Source of the DNA: Virgisporangium aurantiacum
Lineage (GTDB): Bacteria; Actinomycetota; Actinomycetes; Mycobacteriales; Micromonosporaceae
Reading direction: 5' to 3'
Length of the DNA stretch: 64,000 nt
NCBI RefSeq assembly: GCF_016863635.1
Contig: NZ_BOPG01000043.1
Coordinates: 62,001-126,000 of the forward strand
Below, one piece after another: positions 17,262-24,182 of the stretch (its first letter is position 1; every line of letters begins with the position of its first letter). The notes under the pieces are model-generated. The model was not told where the DNA came from, did no database searches, and was given only the letters and a program-made list of their open reading frames with translations. A program made the translations under genes and the position numbers.

Positions 17262-18628
17262 GCGTCGAGGTGGGCCAGCAGGTCCTGCCTCGTGAGCACG
17301 CCGGCGGGCTTGCCGTCGACCAGCACCAGCGCGGCGTCGGAGCTCTCCAGCAGCTTGACCGCCTCGGCCACGGGCTGGCCGCCGCCGATCATCGGCAACG
17401 GGGGTCCCATGTGCTTCTCGATGCTGTCGTGCAGGTGCGCCCGCCCGCCGAACAGCGCGTCGAGCAGGTCCTTCGCCGCGATCGAGCCGGCCACCTCGCC
17501 GGTGACCACCGGTGGCTCGGCCTTGAGCACCGGCATCTGGGAGACGCTGTACTCGCGCATGTAGTCGATGGCGTCGCGCACGGTCTCGTTCGGGTGGGCG
17601 TGCACCAGGTCGGGCATGCCGGCGCCCTTGCCGGCGAGGACGTCGCCGACGGTCGCCTCGGTGTCGGAGCCGGTGGCGAGGAAGCCGTACCGGGCCATCC
17701 AGTCGTCGTTGAAGATCTTGGACAGGTAGCCGCGGCCACCGTCGGGCAGCAGGACGACCACGACGGCGTCCGGACCGGCCTCGGCCGCGACCTTCAGCGC
17801 GGCCACCACCGCCATGCCGCAGGATCCGCCGACCAGGAGCCCCTCCTCGCGGGCCAGCCGCCGGGTGAGCGCGAACGACTCCTTGTCGGAGACCTCCACG
17901 ATGTCGTCGGTGATCGTGCGGTCGTAGGTGGTCGGCCAGAAGTCCTCGCCGACGCCCTCGACCAGGTACGGGCGGCCGGTGCCGCCGGAGTAGACCGAGC
18001 CCTCCGGGTCGGCGCCGATGATCTTCACCGCGCCGTTCGACACCTCCTTGAGGTACTTGCCGACGCCCGAGATCGTGCCGCCGGTGCCGACGCCGGCCAC
18101 GAAGTGGGTGACCTTCCCGGCGGTCTGCTCCCAGATCTCCGGCCCGGTGGTCTCGTAGTGCGAGATCGGGTTGTTGATGTTGGAGTACTGGTCGGGCTTC
18201 CAGGCCAGCGGGATCTCCCGGGCCAGCCGGTCGGAGACCGAGTAGTACGAGCGCGGGTCCTTCGGGTCGACGGCTGTCGGACATTCGACAACCTCGGCGC
18301 CGTACGCGCGCAGCACGTTCTGCTTGTCTTCGCTGACCTTGTCGGGGCAGACGAACACGCAGCGGTAGCCCTTGAGCTGGGCGACCAGGGCCAGCCCGAC
18401 ACCGGTGTTACCGCTGGTGGGCTCGACGATCGTGCCGCCGGGCCGGAGCAGGCCGGTCTTCTCGGCGTCTTCGACCATCCGCAACGCGATGCGGTCCTTG
18501 ACGCTCCCGCCGGGATTGAAATACTCGATCTTGGCCAGGACGGTCGCCTCGATGCCGGCGCTGACGTTGCGCAGGCGCACGAGGGGCGTGTGACCGATCA
18601 GCTCGACAACGTTGTCGTAGTAGCGCAC
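17258..18628 (-). CDS. cbs: Cystathionine beta-synthase
   Basis: A 456-residue PLP enzyme of the reverse transsulfuration pathway, joining serine and homocysteine to cystathionine. PLP lysine is K44 in GGSVKDR; the substrate loop TSGNTG is at about 70 and the phosphate cup GVGTGGTISG near 180. After about residue 335 there are two CBS domains (regulatory, nucleotide or SAM binding). The heme-binding N-terminus of the human enzyme is absent. The PLP enzyme plus Bateman module arrangement separates it from plain cysteine synthase. Together with the cystathionine gamma-synthase at 30014 it could feed cysteine and mycothiol production. M. tuberculosis has this gene (Rv1077) in a similar neighbourhood. 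Confidence 0.92.
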   Translation of the reverse strand: MRYYDNVVELIGHTPLVRLRNVSAGIEATVLAKIEYFNPGGSVKDRIALRMVEDAEKTGLLRPGGTIVEPTSGNTGVGLALVAQLKGYRCVFVCPDKVSEDKQNVLRAYGAEVVECPTAVDPKDPRSYYSVSDRLAREIPLAWKPDQYSNINNPISHYETTGPEIWEQTAGKVTHFVAGVGTGGTISGVGKYLKEVSNGAVKIIGADPEGSVYSGGTGRPYLVEGVGEDFWPTTYDRTITDDIVEVSDKESFALTRRLAREEGLLVGGSCGMAVVAALKVAAEAGPDAVVVVLLPDGGRGYLSKIFNDDWMARYGFLATGSDTEATVGDVLAGKGAGMPDLVHAHPNETVRDAIDYMREYSVSQMPVLKAEPPVVTGEVAGSIAAKDLLDALFGGRAHLHDSIEKHMGPPLPMIGGGQPVAEAVKLLESSDAALVLVDGKPAGVLTRQDLLAHLDA

Positions 18629-18647
18629 CCGGCCATTATGCGGGCAG

Positions 18648-19016
18648 CTACCCCACCACGTGGCCGGGCACCGCTTCCTGGCGCTTCTCCCACTCGAGGA
18701 ACCGCTCGGTCTCGCTGAGCAGGGCGCCGGCGAACCAGGCCGCCACGGCCGCGTCGTCGACCAGCCCGATGAACAACAGGATGCCCTCCGGTACGAAGTC
18801 GATCGGCGACACGATGTACGCCGCCGAGACCAGCATCATCGTCATCCGGGACTTGCCGTCGTACCTGCCGCGAAGCGTGGCACCGATCATCCGGGGGATC
18901 GCGCCGAGCCGGCGGGCCAGGCCGGGCGTGTCGGACCGGAACGTGCGGACAAGGGCGGTCCAGGCCGTGCGCCGCCGAAGCTGGGTCGCCGCCCGGTTGG
19001 TGCTGTACGTGGCCAT
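18648..19016 (-). CDS. YkvA family (DUF1232) membrane protein
   Basis: A 122-residue protein with the DUF1232 signature: YIVSPIDFVPEGILLFIGLVDDAAVAAWF, a hydrophobic hairpin containing SPIDFVPE and DD. The family is widespread and of unknown function. The N-terminal half is basic. It lies 20 bases downstream of where cbs starts on the same strand, so the two could share a transcript starting in the 19017-19170 gap. Confidence 0.82.
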   Translation of the reverse strand: MATYSTNRAATQLRRRTAWTALVRTFRSDTPGLARRLGAIPRMIGATLRGRYDGKSRMTMMLVSAAYIVSPIDFVPEGILLFIGLVDDAAVAAWFAGALLSETERFLEWEKRQEAVPGHVVG

Positions 19017-19130
19017 CGTGCATCCCGCCCTTCACATGGGTGCCTTCCATGGTGCATTACCCGCGCTCGTGGCGTACGCAACAGGCGCAGTGGGGAACTT
19101 GGTTGAGCAAGATGGATGACAAAGCAGGTA

Positions 19131-19146
19131 GTGAACGTTCGTTAAC
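19131..19146. promoter_or_regulatory. Operator-like inverted repeat, site 1 (GTGAACG-TT-CGTTAAC)
   Basis: Two 7-base arms, one mismatch apart, with a 2-base spacer, in the gap between the divergent YkvA and SGNH hydrolase genes. The layout and the CGTTAA half-site match the perfect palindrome at 21034-21049 before the thiolase gene. This points to one dimeric regulator (TetR-like by size) acting at both places. No regulator of that type is encoded nearby. Confidence 0.5.
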
Positions 19147-19176
19147 CTCGGGACCATCGGTTGATCGGGGGTGGCT

Positions 19177-20187
19177 ATGGCTGACGAGACCATTACGCAG
19201 AGTCGCCTGAGGAACTTGGCGACGGCCGCCGCGTACGGAAGTGCCGGCGTCACGGCGCTCGGAATGCTGGCCACGGGCGTGGTGATCGGGCAGGCGTTGA
19301 TCGCCCGCCGGGCTTTTCCGATCGCCGAGCACCCCCCGCCGCGCTGTGACGGACGGTACGGCTTCGAACACCCGGGGACACCGGTGCGGCTGGCGGTGCT
19401 CGGTGACTCGTCGGCGGCCGGGTACGGCGTCGACGCTCCGCGCAAGACGCTCGGCGCCCTGCTCGCCGCGGGGCTGGCCGAGCAGCTCAAGCGGCCGGTC
19501 GACCTGCACTGCGTCGCCGTGGTCGGGGCCCAGTCGCGGCACCTCGCGCCGCAGATCGAACGGCTCATCGACGACGACCCGCCCGACCTCGCGGTGATCC
19601 TCATCGGCGGCAACGACGTGACGCACCGGACCAATGTGCCCGACGCCGTCCGCGCCCTCGGTGACGCGGTGCGCGCGCTGCGCGTGATGGACGCCGACGT
19701 GGTCGTGGGTACCTGCCCCGACATGGGAGCGATCGCGCCGATCCAGCCGCCGCTGAAGTGGCTGGCCCACCGCTGGAGCCGCCAGCTCGCCGCGCTGCAG
19801 ACGGTCGCCGTGGTCGAGGCGGGCGGGCGCACGGTGTCGCTGGGCGACCTGCTCGGGCCGAGCTTCGCCGCCGACCCCGAACGGATGTTCGCCTGGGACC
19901 GGTTCCACCCGTCGGCCGACGGCTACGCGGCCGCTGCGGCGGTGCTGCTGCCGTCGATGGTCTCCGCGCTGGCCGAACCGGCCGGGCCGCGGCCCGCCGA
20001 GCCCGACGGCGCCGGCGTGCGCAACCTGTACGCGGCCGCCGCGAAGGCCGCCGAGCAGACCGGTACGGAAGTGGCGCCCGCCACTGTGGCCGGCCGGGAG
20101 CGTGGACCGAACGGCCGGTGGGCACACCTACGTCGGCGGGCTTGGCGATCGGTAGGACGCCCTACTGATCCGGCGCACGTACCCTAG
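19177..20187 (+). CDS. SGNH/GDSL hydrolase, first of a tandem pair
   Basis: About 336 residues with an N-terminal hydrophobic helix (about 17-42) that could be a signal anchor. The SGNH blocks are LAVLGDSSAAG (Ser near 78), a Gly/Asn block GGNDVTHR, and WDRFHPSADGY with the Asp-His pair. These proteins cleave esters of lipids, sugars or cell-wall acetyl groups. It resembles M. tuberculosis Rv1075c in order and neighbours. ATG at 19177 is preferred over GTG at 19171, but either is possible. The C-terminus is a basic tail of about 70 residues. The next gene is a paralogue, and the two probably arose by duplication. Confidence 0.85.
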   Translation: MADETITQSRLRNLATAAAYGSAGVTALGMLATGVVIGQALIARRAFPIAEHPPPRCDGRYGFEHPGTPVRLAVLGDSSAAGYGVDAPRKTLGALLAAGLAEQLKRPVDLHCVAVVGAQSRHLAPQIERLIDDDPPDLAVILIGGNDVTHRTNVPDAVRALGDAVRALRVMDADVVVGTCPDMGAIAPIQPPLKWLAHRWSRQLAALQTVAVVEAGGRTVSLGDLLGPSFAADPERMFAWDRFHPSADGYAAAAAVLLPSMVSALAEPAGPRPAEPDGAGVRNLYAAAAKAAEQTGTEVAPATVAGRERGPNGRWAHLRRRAWRSVGRPTDPAHVP

Positions 20188-20208
20188 GGGCCTGGGAGGT
20201 CTTCAGTC

Positions 20209-21024
20209 ATGGCCGAGGGCAGGGCCGGTAACAGGGCCGACGGTAGGGCGATCCGGCAGTTGTCGCGGGCGGCTGCGGTAACCGCGCTGGCCGGCGCGAT
20301 CGGCGGCATGGCGCTCCTGGCGGCGGAGACGTTGGCGGCCCGCACCCGCCGGTACGCCAGCCCCGACATGCAACTTGCGATCCGGTCCACCGTCGGTCCG
20401 GCGAAGGCGCCCACGTTGCGGCTCGTGCTGCTCGGCGACTCCACGGCCCTCGGCGTCGGCGTCGACCAGGTTGCCGACACCGTCGGTGGCCAGTTGGCGG
20501 CGCTGCTCGCCGAGGGGCCGGGCGGCCGCCGGGTCGAACTGTCGAGCGTGGCGGTGGCCGGCTCGCACTCGTCCGACCTGAACATCCAGGTGGCGCGGGC
20601 GCTGGTCGGCCTGCGTCCCGACGTCGCCGTGATCCTGATCGGCACCAACGACGCGGTGCGCCTGGCCCGGCCGACCGAATCGGCCGACCAGCTCGCCGCC
20701 GCCGTGCGCCGGCTGCGCGACGCGGGGGCCGCGGTGGTCGTCGGCACCTGCCCCGACCTGGGCGGTACCCGCGCGTTCGCCCAGCCGCTGCGGCAACTGC
20801 TCGGCTGGCACGGCCGCCGGCTCGGCCGGGCCCAGGTGGAGGCGGTCCGGGCGGCCGGCGGGGTGCCGGTCGACCTGGCCGAGCGCACCGGGCCGGTGTT
20901 CCGGGCCGACGCCGGAACGCTCTGCCACGACGGCTTCCACCCGTCGGCCGACGGCTACCGGGTGTGGGCCCACGCACTACTGCCCGCGGTGGTTGCCGCG
21001 GTGGGTGGTCTTCGTCACCCCTGA
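20209..21024 (+). CDS. SGNH/GDSL hydrolase, second of a tandem pair
   Basis: A 271-residue paralogue of the gene before it, with an N-terminal hydrophobic helix at about 21-44. The nucleophile block is LLGDSTALG (Ser78), the Gly/Asn block is IGTNDAVR, and the catalytic pair lies in HDGFHPSADGY. It lacks the basic C-terminal tail of its neighbour. Substrate unknown; membrane-anchored location is inferred. The gap to the first copy is 21 bases, so they should be cotranscribed. Confidence 0.85.
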   Translation: MAEGRAGNRADGRAIRQLSRAAAVTALAGAIGGMALLAAETLAARTRRYASPDMQLAIRSTVGPAKAPTLRLVLLGDSTALGVGVDQVADTVGGQLAALLAEGPGGRRVELSSVAVAGSHSSDLNIQVARALVGLRPDVAVILIGTNDAVRLARPTESADQLAAAVRRLRDAGAAVVVGTCPDLGGTRAFAQPLRQLLGWHGRRLGRAQVEAVRAAGGVPVDLAERTGPVFRADAGTLCHDGFHPSADGYRVWAHALLPAVVAAVGGLRHP

Positions 21025-21033
21025 GTGGGGCCG

Positions 21034-21049
21034 CTTAACGGGCGTTAAG
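21034..21049. promoter_or_regulatory. Perfect palindromic operator before the thiolase gene (CTTAACG-GG-CGTTAAG)
   Basis: A perfect inverted repeat of two 7-base arms around GG, eight bases before the thiolase ATG. It overlaps TAAGAT (21046-21051), which matches the -10 pattern TAnnnT and would place transcription start at or next to the ATG, giving a leaderless message. A bound protein would therefore block RNA polymerase directly. It is the stronger of two sites with the same half-site; the other is 19131-19146. Confidence 0.65.
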
Positions 21050-21057
21050 ATGCGGGC

Positions 21058-22302
21058 ATGCCGGAAGCCGTCATCGTTGCCACCGCCCGTTCGCCCATCG
21101 GGCGCGCGTTCAAGGGTTCCCTGCGCGAACTGCGTCCCGACGATCTTGCCGCCACGATCGTCCGGACCGCCCTCGACAAGGTCCCCCAGCTCGACCCCAA
21201 GGACATCGAGGACCTGTACCTCGGGTGCGGCCTGCCCGGCGGCGAGCAGGGGTTCAACATGGGCCGGGTGGTCGCCACCCTGCTCGGGTACGACCATCTG
21301 CCGGCCGCCACGCTGAGCCGCTACTGCGCCTCGTCGCTGCAGACCACCCGGATGGCGTTCCACGCCATCAAGGCCGGCGAGGGTGACGTGTTCATCTCCG
21401 CCGGCGTCGAGGTGGTGTCCCGGTTCGCCCGCGGCAACTCCGACGGCCTGCCCGCCGAGGCGCAGGCGCTGGTCGGCGGCTCGTGGGAGAACGCGAAGTT
21501 CGACGACGCGAAGGCCCGCACCGCCAAGCGCGCCGAGGGTGGCGCCGAGCCGTGGCAGGACCCGCGCGAGTCGGATCAGATCCCCGACATCTACATCGCG
21601 ATGGGCCAGACCGCCGAGAACCTCGCGGAGATCAAGGGCGTCACCCGGGCCGACATGGACGAGTTCGGCGTCCGGTCGCAGAACCTCGCCGAGGAGGCGA
21701 TCAAGAACGGGTTCTGGGAGCGGGAGATCACGCCGGTCACCACGCCGTCGGGCGCCGTGGTGGCGACCGACGACGGCCCCCGGCCCGGCATCACGCTGGA
21801 GGGCACGGCGGGGCTCAAGCCGGTGTTCCGTCCCGACGGCCGGATCACCGCCGGCAACTGCTGCCCGTTGAACGACGGCGCGGCCGCGGTCGTGGTCATG
21901 AGCGACACGAAGGCGCGCGAGCTGGGGCTGACCCCGCTGGCCCGGATCGTGTCGACGGGCGTCACCGCGCTGTCGCCGGAGATCATGGGCCTCGGCCCGG
22001 TGGAGGCGTCGAAGCAGGCGCTGGCCCGCGCCGGCATGACCATCGGCGACATCGACCTGGTCGAGATCAACGAGGCGTTCGCCGCCCAGGTCATCCCGTC
22101 CTACCGCGACCTCGACATCCCGATCGAGAAGCTGAACGTCAACGGCGGCGCGATCGCCGTCGGGCATCCGTTCGGCATGTCGGGCGCCCGCATCACCGGC
22201 ACGCTGATCAACTCGCTCCAGTGGCACGACAAGCAGTTCGGGCTGGAGACGATGTGCGTCGGTGGCGGCCAGGGCATGGCCATGATCATCGAGCGGCTCT
22301 AG
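21058..22302 (+). CDS. Acetyl-CoA acyltransferase (thiolase)
   Basis: A 414-residue thiolase. The nucleophile is C90 in LSRYCASSLQT; the second active site is NGGAIAVGHPFGMSGAR (His), and the third CVGGGQGMAM (Cys). It either condenses two acetyl-CoA or cleaves 3-ketoacyl-CoA in fatty-acid beta-oxidation. It resembles FadA3-type proteins such as Rv1074c, which also lies next to an SGNH hydrolase gene. No hydratase/dehydrogenase partner is in the window. It is probably controlled by the operator right before it. Confidence 0.9.
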   Translation: MPEAVIVATARSPIGRAFKGSLRELRPDDLAATIVRTALDKVPQLDPKDIEDLYLGCGLPGGEQGFNMGRVVATLLGYDHLPAATLSRYCASSLQTTRMAFHAIKAGEGDVFISAGVEVVSRFARGNSDGLPAEAQALVGGSWENAKFDDAKARTAKRAEGGAEPWQDPRESDQIPDIYIAMGQTAENLAEIKGVTRADMDEFGVRSQNLAEEAIKNGFWEREITPVTTPSGAVVATDDGPRPGITLEGTAGLKPVFRPDGRITAGNCCPLNDGAAAVVVMSDTKARELGLTPLARIVSTGVTALSPEIMGLGPVEASKQALARAGMTIGDIDLVEINEAFAAQVIPSYRDLDIPIEKLNVNGGAIAVGHPFGMSGARITGTLINSLQWHDKQFGLETMCVGGGQGMAMIIERL

Positions 22303-23270
22303 TTGTCGAGGGGCGTCGGCACGGCGATCACGTCGACCAGCGCCCCTCTCCGCAGCGCCGTGATGGGCAGCCGCGTGCCGATCGAGCTACCCAGCATCAG
22401 CCGCTGCACGTCCTGAACGCCCTGCACCGGGCGGCCGCCGGCCGCGATCACGACGTCACCGATGAAGAGCCCGGCCTCCGCGGCCGGGCCTCCCGGCATC
22501 ACCTCGACCAGTTTCAACCCGCGCCGCTGGCCGAGCTTCGTGGAGAGCGCGGCCGGCAGCGGCGCCGGCGTGCCCGCAATGCCGAGGTACGCCCGGCGGA
22601 CCCGGCCGGTCGAGACCAGTTCCTGGACGATCTCCCGGGTGGTGGCGTTGATCGGCACGGCGAGGCCCAGCCCGTAGCCGGCGATGGCCGTGTTGATCCC
22701 GACGACGCGGCCGGCTGAGTCGGCGAGCGCGCCACCGGAGTTGCCCGGGTTGAGGGCGGCGTCGGTCTGGATGACGTCGTCGATGAGGCGCAGGCGGCGG
22801 CCGGCGCGGACCGGGAGCGACCGGCCGAGCGCGCTCACCACGCCGGCGGTGACCGAGCCGGCGAGGCCGAGCGGGTTGCCGACCGCGATCACGAGTTGGC
22901 CGATGCGCAGGCCGTCGGCGTCGCCGAGGACGGCCGGGCCGGCGCAGGCGGCCGGATCGTGCAGGCGCAGCACGGCGAGATCGGCGAGCGGGTCGCTGCC
23001 GACGACGTCGAAGCGGGTCTCCTCGCCCGAGGTGAACTCGGCGAGGCCGCTGTTGGCGCCCTCGACGACGTGGGCGGAGGTCAGGGTCAGGCCGGCTGGC
23101 AGCGGCTGACTTGTCGCCGAGGGAGGCGACAGGGTGAAGACGACGGCGGAACCGCCCCCGTCGCCGCGCGGCGACTGCACGGTGAGGCTGGCCACGCTGG
23201 GCAGCAGGGTGGCCGCGACGGTGGTCACGGCGCGGGAGTAGGCGTCCAGAGCGTCGACATCAGGCTCCAT
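22299..23270 (-). CDS. HtrA-like serine protease with PDZ domain
   Basis: A 323-residue S1C protease. The triad is H67 (TSAHVV), D97 (PLADLAVLR) and S178 (NPGNSGGA). A PDZ domain covers about 225-310 (GLKLVEVMPGGPAAEAGLFIGD). There is no signal peptide or clear membrane helix from the chosen Met, unlike most HtrA/DegP proteins, so it may be cytoplasmic. Residues about 49-60 are encoded by a 36-base palindromic repeat that also occurs in the PhoD gene (see 23095). They replace the short turn that normally joins the two strands before the catalytic His. It overlaps the thiolase end by four bases. Confidence 0.88.
   Translation of the reverse strand: MEPDVDALDAYSRAVTTVAATLLPSVASLTVQSPRGDGGGSAVVFTLSPPSATSQPLPAGLTLTSAHVVEGANSGLAEFTSGEETRFDVVGSDPLADLAVLRLHDPAACAGPAVLGDADGLRIGQLVIAVGNPLGLAGSVTAGVVSALGRSLPVRAGRRLRLIDDVIQTDAALNPGNSGGALADSAGRVVGINTAIAGYGLGLAVPINATTREIVQELVSTGRVRRAYLGIAGTPAPLPAALSTKLGQRRGLKLVEVMPGGPAAEAGLFIGDVVIAAGGRPVQGVQDVQRLMLGSSIGTRLPITALRRGALVDVIAVPTPLDN
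23095..23130 (-). repeat. 36-base palindromic element, copy 1 (inside the HtrA-like gene)
   Basis: Identical at 35 of 36 bases to 40640-40675. Read on the reverse strand it begins GTCGCC-TCCCTC-GGCGAC, a perfect 6-base stem with a 6-base loop, and ends with the overlapping short palindromes CAGCCGCTG and GCTGGCAGC. It is translated in frame, giving SPPSATSQPLPA at residues 49-60 of the protease, in a surface turn. Chance identity of this length is negligible. The name of the family is not known to me. Confidence 0.9.
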
Positions 23271-23308
23271 GAGCGGGGTAACGCTCGTCGCGCGGAGCGC
23301 ATGCCGGG

Positions 23309-23755
23309 TTACGCCGTGGGCGAAGTGCTGATGATGCTCTGCAGCGCGCCCTTGAGCGAGGCGAGCTCGGGGTCCTTGAGCAGCACCGCGTAGTCGGCTT
23401 CGAGTTCGGCGATGACCGCGGCCGCCTCGGTGCGGATCGACTGGCCGTGCTCGGTCATCGTGACCACGACGGCGCGCTGGTCGTCGGGGTGGGTGGCGGT
23501 GGCGAGGTAGCCGAGCGCCTCGAGCTCGCGCACCAGCCGGCCCATCATCTGGCGGGTCATCCCGGCCCGGTTGGCGAGGTCGGTGATCCGGGTGCCGTCG
23601 TCGCCTTCCGTGTTCAGGCCAGCGAACACCGGGATGTGCCCGGTACGCAGCCCGGGATGGCCCCGTTGCTGCAGGCGTTCGATGTAGGTCGACTGCACCG
23701 CGCGGACGGCGCGGAGCAGTAGTCGCGCGATGTGGACATCGGTCACGAGCGCCAT
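23309..23755 (-). CDS. MarR-family transcriptional regulator
   Basis: A 148-residue winged-helix protein. The recognition region RITDLANRAGMTRQMMGRLV is followed by the wing ATHPDDQRAVVVTMTEHG, the usual MarR arrangement. It is divergent from the cupin gene, with a 48-base gap that holds a promoter and an imperfect AT-rich palindrome. MarR proteins commonly repress themselves and their divergent neighbour and release DNA when a phenolic or oxidant ligand binds. The cupin gene is therefore the likely target; the ligand is unknown. Confidence 0.88.
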   Translation of the reverse strand: MALVTDVHIARLLLRAVRAVQSTYIERLQQRGHPGLRTGHIPVFAGLNTEGDDGTRITDLANRAGMTRQMMGRLVRELEALGYLATATHPDDQRAVVVTMTEHGQSIRTEAAAVIAELEADYAVLLKDPELASLKGALQSIISTSPTA

Positions 23756-23766
23756 AAGAAACCTCG

Positions 23767-23795
23767 TTTACAAAATACGAACCTACGTTTAGTAT
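23767..23795 (+). promoter_or_regulatory. Promoter of the cupin gene with MarR operator candidate
   Basis: TTTACA at 23767-23772 and TAGTAT at 23790-23795 are separated by exactly 17 bases, a good match to a vegetative sigma promoter. The start codon is eight bases after the -10, so the message should be leaderless or nearly so. ATAC (23775-23778 region) and GTAT (23792-23795) mark the ends of an imperfect palindrome across the spacer, a likely MarR site. The direct repeat CGTTTA also occurs twice here. Confidence 0.6.
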
Positions 23796-23803
23796 CGTCC
23801 TCT

Positions 23804-24175
23804 ATGAAAACTATTCTGCGGGCGGCCGATGCGCCGCGATTCGAGATCCCCGGTGTCACGTTCATCGGGATGGCGTCGCCCAGCCGGGGGACGGAGCAGG
23901 TGTGCACCTGGAAGATCGTCGTCGATGCCAACCACCAATCGGGGGCGGCGCACACGCTCGATCGGGACGAGGTCTTCATGGTCCTGTCGGGCTCGATCGG
24001 CGTCGCGGGAGAGGTGCTCGGGCCCGGTGACGTCCTGGTGGTGCCGGCCGGCGACAACATCGACGTCTCCAACCCCGGCGACGTTCCGGCCGAGGCGATG
24101 GTCGCCATCCCGGCGGGTTTCACGGCGACGATGGCCGACGGCACACCCTTCGGTACGCCGCCCTGGGCCAAATAG
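23804..24175 (+). CDS. Cupin-domain protein
   Basis: A 123-residue single cupin. The first cupin block is HTLDRDEVFMVLSGSIGVAG (with DRDEVF in place of the usual HxH pattern), and the second is LGPGDVLVVPAGDNIDVSNPG. The metal-binding histidines are only partly kept (H at the start of block 1; block 2 lacks one), so it may bind a ligand rather than act as a metalloenzyme. The ATG at 23804 fits the leaderless promoter. Probable target of the divergent MarR regulator. Confidence 0.78.
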   Translation: MKTILRAADAPRFEIPGVTFIGMASPSRGTEQVCTWKIVVDANHQSGAAHTLDRDEVFMVLSGSIGVAGEVLGPGDVLVVPAGDNIDVSNPGDVPAEAMVAIPAGFTATMADGTPFGTPPWAK

Positions 24176-24182
24176 TTCCGAT

